A stretch of DNA of 64,000 nucleotides from Marivita sp046592965 (lineage in GTDB: Bacteria; Pseudomonadota; Alphaproteobacteria; Rhodobacterales; Rhodobacteraceae), in assembly GCF_046592965.1 (NCBI RefSeq), contig NZ_JBISBV010000006.1, positions 186,001-250,000 of the forward strand, read 5' to 3'. Shown piece by piece: positions 52,134-60,734 of this stretch. Each line of letters begins with the position of its first letter. Within the stretch, counting starts at the first letter, position 1. The notes below the pieces were generated by a model. The model worked only from the letters and a program-made list of their open reading frames with translations, had not been told where the DNA came from and searched no databases. A program made the position numbers and the translations under genes.

Positions 52134-53063
52134 ATGGACGTGATTTTGCACCTTGGGGCACATCGCACGGGAGCGACCTCGTTCCAGCGCTACATGGCGC
52201 AGGCACGCGCGGAAGGGGTGGCATTCTGGGGTCCGCCGCAGACGCGCGGCGGGATGTTGGACGGGGTGCACGACTACGGCGCGAGCGCCAAGACGCTGGC
52301 CCGGTTGCAGGGACGGCTGGCGCTGCGCATGGCGCAGACCAAGGCGCGCGGCGCGGAGGTTTTGGTGATCAGCGATGCGGCGCTGATCGGCCCTGTTCCG
52401 GGCGTCCGGGGCGCGCCGTCGCTTTATCCCCAGATCGGCACCCGCATGGCACGGATAGATGCAGCCTTCGGCGGGCGGATCGGATCGGTGGCGCTGCAAA
52501 TCCGCGCGCTCGACGGATTTTGGGCCTCGGTGATGGCGCTGTCGCTTGCGCGTGGCGCACTGGTGCCGACGCCGGAATACTTCGCCCGGATCGCGCAGGA
52601 CACGCGCAGTTGGCGCGATGTGATTGTCGAGTTGTCCTGCGCCATGCCCGATGTGGCGGTTGTGGTGACTTCGTTCGAGCAATTCGCCCAGCGCCCCGAT
52701 CTGGTGGCGTCACATCTTGCCCATCGCGCCATGCCCTGTATGCCCTCGGGCGGCATCTGGGCCAACAGATCACTGGCGCTGCCGCAATTGCGGGCCGCTC
52801 TGGCCTGCACCGACCCAAGCCAGTTGCGCCATCTGCCCGAGGCAGAGGGGCGTTGGCAGCCGTTTTCATCCGCCCAGCGCCAGACCCTGCGCGCACTTTA
52901 CGCCGCCGATCTGGCGTGGTTGCGCGGCGGTGCGGACGGGCTTGCACGATATCACGAACACCCGACACCAATGTCCGCCGCAAGAGCGGACGGGGCGGCG
53001 GGGCAGACAAGAGGATCAAAAGACAATGACATCCAAGAAAGAGACATGGCGCGCCCTTGCTGA
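52134..53063 (+). CDS. Sulfotransferase-like P-loop protein
   Basis: This 309-aa protein begins with MDVILHLGAHRTGATSFQRYM, a 5'-phosphosulfate-binding-loop pattern of bacterial sulfotransferase-like proteins. The remainder (LVISDAALIGPVPG, IGSVALQIRALDGFWASVMAL, DVAVVVTSFEQFAQRPD) keeps the alpha/beta outline, but I cannot confirm a catalytic site. It could be a sugar or lipid sulfotransferase or a catalytically dead relative. Its last 38 bases overlap the methylmalonyl-CoA mutase start in another frame. The overlap is unusual for functionally unrelated genes and may be a conserved gene-pair junction. Confidence 0.6.
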   Translation: MDVILHLGAHRTGATSFQRYMAQARAEGVAFWGPPQTRGGMLDGVHDYGASAKTLARLQGRLALRMAQTKARGAEVLVISDAALIGPVPGVRGAPSLYPQIGTRMARIDAAFGGRIGSVALQIRALDGFWASVMALSLARGALVPTPEYFARIAQDTRSWRDVIVELSCAMPDVAVVVTSFEQFAQRPDLVASHLAHRAMPCMPSGGIWANRSLALPQLRAALACTDPSQLRHLPEAEGRWQPFSSAQRQTLRALYAADLAWLRGGADGLARYHEHPTPMSAARADGAAGQTRGSKDNDIQERDMARPC

Positions 53064-55155
53064 AAAGGAATTGCGTGGCAAACCGCTTGACGCGCTGACG
53101 TGGAACACCCTTGAGGGGATCGACGTGCAGCCGCTTTATACGGCCGAGGATGTCGAGGGGTTGCCCCATATGGGCACCGTGCCCGGCGAAGCGCCGTTCA
53201 CGCGCGGCGTCAAGGCGACGATGTATGCCGGCCGTCCGTGGACGATCCGCCAATATGCCGGGTTTTCGACGGCCGAGGAATCAAACGCGTTCTACCGCCG
53301 CAATCTGGCTGCCGGGCAGCAGGGCGTGTCGGTGGCCTTCGATCTGGCAACGCATCGCGGGTATGACAGCGATCACGAGCGCGTCACCGGTGACGTGGGC
53401 AAGGCCGGTGTGGCGATTGATTCTGTCGAGGACATGAAGATCCTGTTTGACGGCATCCCGCTCGATCAGGTCAGCGTGTCGATGACGATGAACGGGGCGG
53501 TGATTCCGATTCTGGCCAGTTTCATCGTCGCGGGCGAAGAACAGGGGCATGACAAGGCGGTGCTGTCAGGCACGATCCAGAACGACATCCTCAAGGAATT
53601 CATGGTCCGCAACACCTATGTCTATCCACCGGAACCGTCGATGCGGATCATTGCGGATATCATCGAATACACCAGCGACGAGATGCCCAAGTTCAACTCG
53701 ATCTCGATTTCCGGCTATCACATGCAGGAGGCCGGCGCGAACCTGGTGCAGGAGCTGGCCTATACGCTGGCGGATGGCAAGGAATACGTCAAAACCGCGA
53801 TGGATCGTGGCATGGACGTGGACAAGTTCGCCGGGCGGCTGTCGTTCTTTTTCGCCATCGGAAAGAATTTCTTCATGGAAGCGGCCAAGCTGCGCGCGGC
53901 GCGGATGCTGTGGTATCGGATCATGGATGATCTGGGCGCCAAGAATGACCGCTCCAAGATGTTGCGCACCCATTGTCAGACCTCCGGTGTGAGCCTCGCC
54001 GAGCAGGATCCTTATAATAACGTGATCCGCACGGCCTATGAGGCGATGAGCGCGGTTCTGGGTGGTACGCAATCGTTGCACACCAACGCGCTGGATGAGG
54101 CGATTGCCTTGCCGACCGAGTTCTCTGCACGAATTGCACGCAACACCCAGTTGATTTTGCAGGAAGAAACCGGCGTGACTCATGTGGTCGATCCGCTGGC
54201 CGGGTCTTATTATGTCGAAAAGCTGACCCATGATCTGGCCGAGGAAGCCTGGAAACTAATCACCGAGGTGGACGAGATGGGCGGCATGACCAAGGCCGTG
54301 GCAAGCGGCATGCCAAAGCTCAGGATCGAGGAAACCGCCGCCACGCGGCAGGCCCAGATCGACCGGGGCGAGGACGTGATCGTTGGCGTCAACAAGTACC
54401 GCCGCGAGACTGAAGACGCTCTCGACATTCTGGATGTGGACAACGTCGCGGTGCGCAAGTCCCAGATTGCGCGGCTGGAGAAAATTCGCGCGACACGTGA
54501 TCAGGCGGCCTGTGATGCGGCGCTTGCGGAATTGGAAAAACGGGCTGCCGAAGGTGGCAATCTGCTGGAAGGCGCGGTCGAGGCGGCGCGTGCCCGGGCC
54601 ACTGTGGGAGAGATCAGCATGGCGATGGAAAAGGTGTTCGGACGTCATCGGGCGGAAGTGAAGACGTTGGCCGGGGTGTACGGCGCCGCTTATGAAGGCG
54701 ACGAAGGCTTTGCCGCGATCCAGCGGTCGGTCGAGGCGTTTGCCGAGGATGAAGGCCGCCGCCCGCGGATGCTGGTGGTCAAGATGGGGCAGGACGGGCA
54801 TGACCGGGGTGCCAAGGTGATCGCGACCGCGTTTGCCGATATCGGCTTTGACGTCGATGTCGGGCCATTGTTCCAGACCCCTGCCGAGGCGGCGCAGGAT
54901 GCCATCGACAATGATGTGCACGTGATCGGCATTTCAAGCCAGGCGGCGGGACACAAGACCTTGGCGCCCGAACTGGTGAAGGAACTGAAGGCGCAAGGTG
55001 CGGGGGATATTCTGGTGATCTGCGGCGGCGTCATTCCGCAACAGGATTACCAGTTCTTGAAGGATGCCGGGGTCAAGGCGATCTTCGGGCCGGGAACGAA
55101 TATTCCGGAAGCGGCGCAGGACATCTTGCGGTTGATTCGCGCGGCTCGCGACTGA
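53026..55155 (+). CDS. mcm: Methylmalonyl-CoA mutase
   Basis: This 709-aa B12 enzyme has the catalytic-barrel segments TIRQYAGFSTAEESNAFYRRNL, GVSVAFDLATHRGYDSDH and FNSISISGYHMQEAGA. The C-terminal cobalamin domain has the base-off DxHxxG motif at GQDGHDRGAKV (His592). Both halves are fused in one chain, as in ScpA/MutB-type large subunits. It isomerises (R)-methylmalonyl-CoA to succinyl-CoA, completing propionyl-CoA assimilation with PccAB. GAGGATC precedes the ATG. No epimerase gene is adjacent. Its start overlaps the sulfotransferase-like gene by 38 bases. Confidence 0.96.
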   Translation: MTSKKETWRALAEKELRGKPLDALTWNTLEGIDVQPLYTAEDVEGLPHMGTVPGEAPFTRGVKATMYAGRPWTIRQYAGFSTAEESNAFYRRNLAAGQQGVSVAFDLATHRGYDSDHERVTGDVGKAGVAIDSVEDMKILFDGIPLDQVSVSMTMNGAVIPILASFIVAGEEQGHDKAVLSGTIQNDILKEFMVRNTYVYPPEPSMRIIADIIEYTSDEMPKFNSISISGYHMQEAGANLVQELAYTLADGKEYVKTAMDRGMDVDKFAGRLSFFFAIGKNFFMEAAKLRAARMLWYRIMDDLGAKNDRSKMLRTHCQTSGVSLAEQDPYNNVIRTAYEAMSAVLGGTQSLHTNALDEAIALPTEFSARIARNTQLILQEETGVTHVVDPLAGSYYVEKLTHDLAEEAWKLITEVDEMGGMTKAVASGMPKLRIEETAATRQAQIDRGEDVIVGVNKYRRETEDALDILDVDNVAVRKSQIARLEKIRATRDQAACDAALAELEKRAAEGGNLLEGAVEAARARATVGEISMAMEKVFGRHRAEVKTLAGVYGAAYEGDEGFAAIQRSVEAFAEDEGRRPRMLVVKMGQDGHDRGAKVIATAFADIGFDVDVGPLFQTPAEAAQDAIDNDVHVIGISSQAAGHKTLAPELVKELKAQGAGDILVICGGVIPQQDYQFLKDAGVKAIFGPGTNIPEAAQDILRLIRAARD

Positions 55156-55160
55156 GTGGC

Positions 55161-55220
55161 GGGCTGGGGGCTCTGCCCCCGGCCTGCGGCCTCCCCCGAG
55201 GTATTTCAGGCCCAAAGAAG
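55161..55220 (+). repeat. Dispersed hairpin element, copy 2
   Basis: GGGGGCTCTGCCCCC hairpin, then GGCCTGCGGCC hairpin, CCCCCGAGGTATTT and GGCCCAAAGAAG. It immediately follows the mutase stop and could terminate its transcript. Similarity to copies 1 and 3 is visible over most of the length. Confidence 0.75.
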
Positions 55221-55235
55221 CCGGGGCGGGTGAGC

Positions 55236-55877
55236 ATGAAGGAGCAGAATGTGTTTGTTCTGGATCATATCGCGGTGGCGGGCGAGACGCTTGAGGCGGC
55301 GGTTGCCTATAGCGAGACGGTCTTGGGGATGCCTCTTGGGGCTGGCGGACAGCACGCGCATTACGCGACGCACAATCGGCTGTTGGGGCTGGCGGACGGT
55401 CTTTATCTTGAGGCGATTGCACGCGACCCGTCACAGCGTGCGCCGGATTATCCCCGTTGGTTCGGGCTTGACCGGTTTGCCGGACCGCCGCGATTGGACA
55501 AGTGGATCCTGCGCTGCGCCGATATCGCGGCGGCCAGGCGCGCCTTTTCCGAGGCGGGCGCGCCGGTGCATCTGACGCGCGGCGGGCTGCGTTGGACGAT
55601 GCTGGTGCCTGCCGACGGCGAATTGCCGTTTGACGGCCTGTTTCCGGCGATCCTTCAATGGCACACCGACACGCCACCGGGGCTGGCCTTGCCTGCGAGG
55701 GATGCCCGTCTGTTGCGGCTGACGCTGTCGCATCCGGACGCGGCCTCTCTCAAGGCGCGGTTGGCGGGTGTTCTGGACGATCCGCGCGTCGCGTTCGCTG
55801 CGGCCGATCATCCCTCGCTTGCAGCCGAGATCGCGACGCCGCAGGGCGTGCGCACCTTGTCGCGCGATGATGGCTGA
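55236..55877 (+). CDS. VOC / glyoxalase-like domain protein
   Basis: This protein of about 213 aa has a vicinal-oxygen-chelate fold: VFVLDHIAVAGETLEAAVAYSETVLGMPLGAGG, then RLDKWILRCADIAAARRAFSEAGAPVHLTRGG. It looks like the single-chain glyoxalase_3-type family with a second module from about residue 110. It is not methylmalonyl-CoA epimerase, despite sitting behind the mutase gene: length and motifs differ. Substrate unknown. ATG 55236 is preferred; GTG 55230 would add two residues. GGGCGGGTGAG precedes it. Confidence 0.8.
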   Translation: MKEQNVFVLDHIAVAGETLEAAVAYSETVLGMPLGAGGQHAHYATHNRLLGLADGLYLEAIARDPSQRAPDYPRWFGLDRFAGPPRLDKWILRCADIAAARRAFSEAGAPVHLTRGGLRWTMLVPADGELPFDGLFPAILQWHTDTPPGLALPARDARLLRLTLSHPDAASLKARLAGVLDDPRVAFAAADHPSLAAEIATPQGVRTLSRDDG

Positions 55878-55960
55878 GATGGTCGCGATCACGCAAAAGA
55901 CCGTGATTTTGCTGCAATGTCGCAATGACATGCGGGGCGGAGTGTTCTAGACAGTCGCCC

Positions 55961-56644
55961 ATGTCGATCTGGTCCCGCATCTCCGACGCCGTCGCGGCGC
56001 TTGCGAATGGTGAAAGCCTGTCGCTGGTGTTTGACCGGTTGCGCAGCCCGCCGGAACGCACCGTGGCATTTACCATTGCCGTGATCGCGCTGTCGGCCAA
56101 GATGGCAAAGGCCGATGGCCAGGTCACCCGCGCCGAGGTCATGGCGTTCCGCGAGGTGTTTCACATCGCGCCCGAGGACGAGGCCGGAGCGGCGCGCGTG
56201 TTCGACCTTGCGCGGCAGGACGTCGCCGGATTCGAGCACTATGCGCGCCGGATCAGCGCGATGTTCGGAACCGACCGCGGCGCATTGTGCGACCTGATGG
56301 AGGGGCTGTTCTACATCGCCATGGCGGATGGCAGGTTTCACCCCGAGGAAAACGTGTTTCTGGCGCGCGTGGCCGAGATTTTCGAGTTGCCCGACGGCGC
56401 ATACCGCCGTCTGAAATCGCGCTTTGTGCCGGATGCGAAACCCGATCCGTTCGATGTGCTCGGGGTAGACCGTGACATGTCACTGGAGGACATCCGCAAA
56501 GTCTGGCGGCAGCTGGTGCGCGACAGCCATCCCGACGTGATGATCGCGCGTGGGGTGCCACAGGAAGCGGTGAAACTGTCGGAGAAACGCCTGATTGCCA
56601 TCAACCGCGCGTGGGAGGAGATCGCCGCGCGCGAACACGCCTGA
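55961..56644 (+). CDS. TerB-like plus J-domain protein (DjlA-type co-chaperone)
   Basis: This 227-aa protein has an N-terminal TerB-like helical domain (about residues 25-150: AFTIAVIALSAKMAKADGQVTRAEVMAF, EGLFYIAMADGRFHPEENVFLARVAEIF). A C-terminal J domain covers about 163-225 (DPFDVLGVDRDMSLEDIRKVWRQLVRDSHPD, HPD loop conserved). It lacks the N-terminal membrane segment of E. coli DjlA. It should stimulate DnaK ATPase for an unknown client. Its TGA overlaps the ATG of the next gene (TGATG). Confidence 0.9.
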   Translation: MSIWSRISDAVAALANGESLSLVFDRLRSPPERTVAFTIAVIALSAKMAKADGQVTRAEVMAFREVFHIAPEDEAGAARVFDLARQDVAGFEHYARRISAMFGTDRGALCDLMEGLFYIAMADGRFHPEENVFLARVAEIFELPDGAYRRLKSRFVPDAKPDPFDVLGVDRDMSLEDIRKVWRQLVRDSHPDVMIARGVPQEAVKLSEKRLIAINRAWEEIAAREHA

Positions 56645-57675
56645 TGCGGATCGCGACCTATAACGTCGAATGGTTCGATGCTCTGTTTGACGATGACGGG
56701 CGGCTTTTGCCCGATGGCGGCTGGTCGGCGCGCCATAACGTGACGCGGCAGATGCAGATCGAGGCGTTGGGCGTTGTGTTCACCGCTCTCGATGCCGATG
56801 CGGTGATGGTCATCGAAGCCCCCGACACCAACCGCCGCCGCGACACGGTGCGGGCGCTTGAGAGCTTTGCGGATACCTTTGATCTGCGCATCCGCAAGGC
56901 GGTCGTGGGTTTTACTAACGACACCCAGCAAGAGATCGCGCTGATGTATGATCCCGATCTCTTTGCGGCGTGGCACGATCCGAGGGGGCCCGCACCGCTG
57001 GCCGGGGTGCCCCATGCCGACGGCGCGCCACGGTTTGACGGGACGTTCCGCATCGACCTCGATATCGAGGCTACCGCCGACAAGGTGACGTTTTCGAAAC
57101 CTCCGCTGGAAGTGGCGTTGAAGGTGCGCGAAACCGGCAAGGAACTGCGCTTGATCGGAGCGCATCTGAAGTCCAAGGCACCGCATGGCGCGACCAATCG
57201 CGACGAGGTGATGCGCCTGTCGATTGCCAACCGGCGCAAGCAGCTGGCGCAGGCAATCTGGCTGCGGGCGCGCGTGCAGGAGCATCTGCTGGCGGGCGAG
57301 CCGGTGATGGTTCTGGGAGATTTGAACGATGGTCCAGGTCTTGATGAATTCGAGGATCTGTTTGGCCGCTCTTCGGTCGAGATCATTCTGGGCGAGGGCG
57401 AGCGGGCGCTTTACGATCCGAATGCCTCGCAGGCATTGTCGCGCCGTATCGGGCCACAACCGACCACGGCGCGGTTTTATCTCACGCATGAAGGGCGATA
57501 TTTGCAGGCGTTGCTGGATTACGTGATGGTGTCGCCCGATCTGCGCGCACGTGCGAAACGCTGGCGTATCTGGCATCCGTTTGACGATCCGGTCTGCTGG
57601 ACGACGCCCGAGCTTTGCGAGGCGCTGCTGACCGCGTCGGATCATTTTCCGGTGACTTTGGATATCGATCTTTGA
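56644..57675 (+). CDS. Endonuclease/exonuclease/phosphatase family protein
   Basis: This 343-aa protein begins MRIATYNVEWFDALF, the first strand and Asn metal site of the EEP fold. AVMVIEAPDT is the Glu region, LIGAHLKSKAPHG has the catalytic His, and VMVLGDLNDGPGLDEF has the Asp/Asn pair. The closing SDHFPVTLDIDL has the catalytic Asp-His. It could be a nuclease, phosphodiesterase or inositol-phosphatase; the substrate is unknown. Its start overlaps the stop of the J-domain gene by one base, so translational coupling is likely. Confidence 0.88.
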   Translation: MRIATYNVEWFDALFDDDGRLLPDGGWSARHNVTRQMQIEALGVVFTALDADAVMVIEAPDTNRRRDTVRALESFADTFDLRIRKAVVGFTNDTQQEIALMYDPDLFAAWHDPRGPAPLAGVPHADGAPRFDGTFRIDLDIEATADKVTFSKPPLEVALKVRETGKELRLIGAHLKSKAPHGATNRDEVMRLSIANRRKQLAQAIWLRARVQEHLLAGEPVMVLGDLNDGPGLDEFEDLFGRSSVEIILGEGERALYDPNASQALSRRIGPQPTTARFYLTHEGRYLQALLDYVMVSPDLRARAKRWRIWHPFDDPVCWTTPELCEALLTASDHFPVTLDIDL

Positions 57676-57711
57676 GGTGAAATCCGGCCGGAGATGTCCT
57701 ATAGTCAGGGG

Positions 57712-58074
57712 ATGAGACATTTACCTGCCACCGCGATTGCGGCCACCCTGATCGCCATGCCCGTGTTTGCCGAAGACGGCACCAGCCTGATGGAAGAGGG
57801 CGCGAAGCTGTTTTTCAAGGGTCTGGGCGAGGAAATGGAGCCGGCCTTGCGCGAGTTCGAGAACCTGGCCGAGGAGATGGGGCCGGCGCTTCGACGGTTT
57901 GCGCGGGATATGGGCCCGGCGATGAAACAGCTTTTGCAGGAGGTCGAGGACTGGTCGGCCTATGAGCCGCCGATCAAGTTGCCAAACGGCGACATTCTGC
58001 TGAAGCGCAAGCCGGAGACCGCGCCGCCGCCCGAAGGCTTGCCAGCCCCGGACGACGGCGAGATCGACCTTTAG
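57712..58074 (+). CDS. Small secreted hypothetical protein
   Basis: This protein of about 120 aa has a signal peptide (MRHLPATAIAATLIAMPVFA). The mature part is a helical acidic segment (TSLMEEGAKLFFKGLGEEMEPALREFENLAEEMGPALRRFARDMGPAMKQLLQEVEDW) with a repeated EEM.PALR-type pattern. A conserved-looking YEPPIKLPNGDILLKRK and a Pro-rich tail follow. It resembles a small periplasmic family in this group; I do not know its function. A TATAGT ten bases before ATG 57712 suggests a nearly leaderless transcript. It converges with the YeeE gene three bases away. Confidence 0.7.
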   Translation: MRHLPATAIAATLIAMPVFAEDGTSLMEEGAKLFFKGLGEEMEPALREFENLAEEMGPALRRFARDMGPAMKQLLQEVEDWSAYEPPIKLPNGDILLKRKPETAPPPEGLPAPDDGEIDL

Positions 58075-58077
58075 CGC

Positions 58078-59136
58078 TTACTCTGCCGGTTGCGCCACGA
58101 TCCGGCCCGCGCGGGGTGCGCGTTTCAGGGCCGTGTTGGTGAGCAGCGCACCAGCCGCGATGGAGGCGATTGCGAGCAGTGCTGCGACCGAGAGCGTCGG
58201 CACGCCGGAGAGGCCCGCTCCAACGGTGCAGCCGCCTGCCAGAACGCCACCGACACCCATCAGGACAGCACCGCTGGCGTAGCGCCCGGTTTCGGCCGGT
58301 GCGGTGAAGGACTGCCACTGGAAGCTGCGGAAGATCAGCGACGCGGCCAGCGATCCGATCAGCACGCCGCCGATCAGTCCGACACCGAAATTGGCCGGGA
58401 TCGATGTGGATGCGATGCCCCAGAACAGGGTGTCGGCGAACGGGGAGGTGAAGGACAGGCTTTCCAGGGCGACGGGATCGAAATCGTCATAAAGCACGAA
58501 CCCCGTGCCGATCCAGCCAAGCGGCACCAGCGCGCCCAGCAGGGCGGCCAGAGCAAGCATGGAGGCGCGGTTGCCCGAGCGCCAGGCGAGCGTCAGGGCC
58601 GCCAGTGCGAACAGAGCGGACCAGAGCAAACCGCCACCGGGCAGCGCGGCGAGTGACCCCGCGTCGCCAAGCGGCAGGGTGAGCGCGCCGAGCGTCGTGC
58701 GCAGAGGGGCCAGAACGCCTTTCAGAGTGGCGTGAGCGGTGATTGCGAAGATCAGCAGCACGAACACCGCGCGCAGGTTTCCGGTTGCCGACAGGACGGT
58801 CAGGCGCGACACGCATCCGCGCGTCAGCACCATGCCCGCGCCAAACATCACGCCGCCGAGGACGATGGCGAGAATGGGCAGATCGCTTGCCATGAATCGA
58901 TGGCCGTCAAAGCTGATGAGACCGGCCCACACACCGGCTTGCGTGCCGATGATTGCCACTGCAAGCGCGGTGAGCCAGATGCCCATCGCCTGTTGGCGAT
59001 CCTCTCCGACAAGGCCGCGCCGGAAGCAGAATTTCGTGCGCTCTGCCAAAAGGCCGAATGCGGCGCCGAGCGCCAGTGCAAGATACACCGCCGCCTGCGG
59101 TGCGGTCAGTGTTTCAAAGCCGAACGTTTCAAACAT
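58078..59136 (-). CDS. YeeE/YedE family sulfur-compound transporter (DUF395)
   Basis: This 352-aa membrane protein has many hydrophobic segments and the conserved Cys-containing turns FGAGMVLTRGCVSRLTVLSATGNLRA and VLAGGCTVGAGLSGVPTLS. The paired Gly-Cys motifs match the YeeE/TsuA family, which takes up thiosulfate or a related sulfur compound. A further Cys motif is ERTKFCFRRGLVG near residue 38. No sox or tusA gene is adjacent. It is divergent from the M20 gene over a 433-bp gap. Confidence 0.92.
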   Translation of the reverse strand: MFETFGFETLTAPQAAVYLALALGAAFGLLAERTKFCFRRGLVGEDRQQAMGIWLTALAVAIIGTQAGVWAGLISFDGHRFMASDLPILAIVLGGVMFGAGMVLTRGCVSRLTVLSATGNLRAVFVLLIFAITAHATLKGVLAPLRTTLGALTLPLGDAGSLAALPGGGLLWSALFALAALTLAWRSGNRASMLALAALLGALVPLGWIGTGFVLYDDFDPVALESLSFTSPFADTLFWGIASTSIPANFGVGLIGGVLIGSLAASLIFRSFQWQSFTAPAETGRYASGAVLMGVGGVLAGGCTVGAGLSGVPTLSVAALLAIASIAAGALLTNTALKRAPRAGRIVAQPAE

Positions 59137-59569
59137 GGTGTCCCCCTTGGGTCGCGGTTGAGCGCGATGTGGCGGGAAATTCGTCTTTCGGCAAGAGCTC
59201 GGGGCGCTGGTTATTCGGCGCGCGCCGGACTGATATTTCGGGGTTGGCTTTGGGGTGAGGAAAAATGTTCTGCATGGGGCGTTTCGTGTTGGCTGCTGGA
59301 CCAGCGCGGTCGCGTCGGGCGTCGTATTTGGTTTTATTTCGCCAATCGGATCATCGGGGTGTTTGTCGCGTGACGGAGGGAGGGGCTTTGCCCCTCGGCG
59401 CTGTCGTGCCTCACCCCAAGGTATTTCGTGCCCAAAGAAGCGTCGGCTGTAGAAGAATGGGGTTCTCGGGTGGCGGAACGCCTATTGCGATGTTCGGGCC
59501 TTGAAGACCTGTCGGCTCTGGGTCAGGTTGCCGGGAACGTGTACAATTTCGATCTCAAGGAGAGTCCCC
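59137..59569. other. 433-bp gene-free divergent region
   Basis: Between the divergent YeeE and M20 genes no convincing ORF is present; short readings lack family features. It contains dispersed element copy 3 (59377-59440) and, near the M20 start, TACAAT (59542-59547) with AAGGAGAG before the ATG. Confidence 0.6.
59377..59440 (+). repeat. Dispersed hairpin element, copy 3
   Basis: AGGGGCTTTGCCCCT hairpin, then CACCCCAAGGTATTT and GTGCCCAAAGAAG. This shares the layout and 3' tail of copies 1 and 2. It lies in the divergent gap upstream of the M20 gene rather than behind a stop. Confidence 0.7.
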
Positions 59570-60733
59570 ATGCCGGTCAAGAACCGATTTGCCGAGCTGC
59601 AAAGTGAAATCACCGCGTGGCGGCGCGATTTGCATGAGCATCCCGAGATCCTGTTTGATACGCATCGCACCAGTGGGCTGGTTGCTGAGCGGTTGCAGTC
59701 GTTTGGCTGTGACGAGATCGTGACCGGCATCGGCCGCACCGGCGTGGTGGGTGTCATCAAGGGCAAGAGTGATCAGAGCGGCAAGGTGATCGGCTTGCGT
59801 GCCGATATGGACGCGCTGCCGATTCACGAGGCGACGGGGCTGGACTATGCGTCCAGGACCGACGGCGCGATGCATGCCTGTGGGCATGACGGCCACACCG
59901 CGATGTTGCTGGGGGCCGCGAAATATCTGAGCGAGACCCGCAATTTCGACGGCACGGTGGTGGTGATCTTCCAGCCTGCCGAAGAAGGCGGCGGCGGGGG
60001 TCGGGAAATGTGCGAAGACGGGTTGATGGAGCGTTTCGCGATTGATGAGGTGTACGGGATGCACAACTGGCCCGGGCGACCGGTCGGCAGTTTTGCCATT
60101 CGCCCCGGTGCGTTTTTCGCGGCGGCGGACCTGTTCGAGGTCACGTTCGAGGGGCGTGGCGGACATGCGGCCAAACCGCATGAGACGGTGGACCCGACCG
60201 TGATGGCGGCGCAAGCGGTGACGGCGTTGCAGACCATCGCGAGCCGCAACGCCGATCCGGTGGATCAGGTGGTAGTGTCGGTGACGTCGTTCGAGACGTC
60301 CTCGAACGCGTTCAACGTGATCCCGCAACGGGTGCATCTGAAGGGAACGGCGCGCACCATGTCGAACGCGATGCGCGATCTGGCCGAGCGGCGGATCGAG
60401 GAGATTTGCACCGGCGTCGCCGCAACCTTCGGCGGCAGCGCCAAGGTCAGCTATCATCGCAACTATCCGGTGATGGCCAATCATGCCGAACAGACGGATT
60501 TTGCCGCTGATGTCGCGCGTTCGGTGTCGGGCGGATGTGACGAGGCGCCGTTGGTCATGGGGGGCGAAGATTTCGCCTTCATGCTCGAGGCGCGCCCCGG
60601 TGCGTATATCCTTGTCGGTAATGGCGACACTGCGGCGGTGCATCATCCGGAATATAACTTCAATGATGAGGTGATCCCGGCGGGCTGTTCCTGGTGGGCT
60701 GAGATCGTCGAGAAACGGATGCCGGCGGCCTGA
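59570..60733 (+). CDS. M20 family amidohydrolase (hippurate hydrolase / aminoacylase type)
   Basis: This 387-aa enzyme has M20D metal motifs: MHACGHDGHTAML, then QPAEEGGGGG (catalytic Glu pair), then GMHNWPGRPVG, and MGGEDFAFML near the C terminus. It hydrolyses N-acyl amino acids such as hippurate or N-acetyl substrates; the exact substrate is unknown. AAGGAGAG lies before ATG 59570 (MPVKNRF). It converges with rsgA, one base between the stops, with no terminator visible. Confidence 0.93.
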   Translation: MPVKNRFAELQSEITAWRRDLHEHPEILFDTHRTSGLVAERLQSFGCDEIVTGIGRTGVVGVIKGKSDQSGKVIGLRADMDALPIHEATGLDYASRTDGAMHACGHDGHTAMLLGAAKYLSETRNFDGTVVVIFQPAEEGGGGGREMCEDGLMERFAIDEVYGMHNWPGRPVGSFAIRPGAFFAAADLFEVTFEGRGGHAAKPHETVDPTVMAAQAVTALQTIASRNADPVDQVVVSVTSFETSSNAFNVIPQRVHLKGTARTMSNAMRDLAERRIEEICTGVAATFGGSAKVSYHRNYPVMANHAEQTDFAADVARSVSGGCDEAPLVMGGEDFAFMLEARPGAYILVGNGDTAAVHHPEYNFNDEVIPAGCSWWAEIVEKRMPAA

Positions 60734-60734
60734 C

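Noticed and set aside
55236..55877. Methylmalonyl-CoA epimerase behind the mutase gene
   Set aside because: The position is suggestive, but the protein is longer (213 aa) and its motifs fit a glyoxalase_3-like VOC protein, not the compact epimerase.
59255..59452. Short plus-strand reading frame in the YeeE-M20 gap
   Set aside because: It reads into the dispersed hairpin element, has no ribosome binding site and shows no protein-like pattern.
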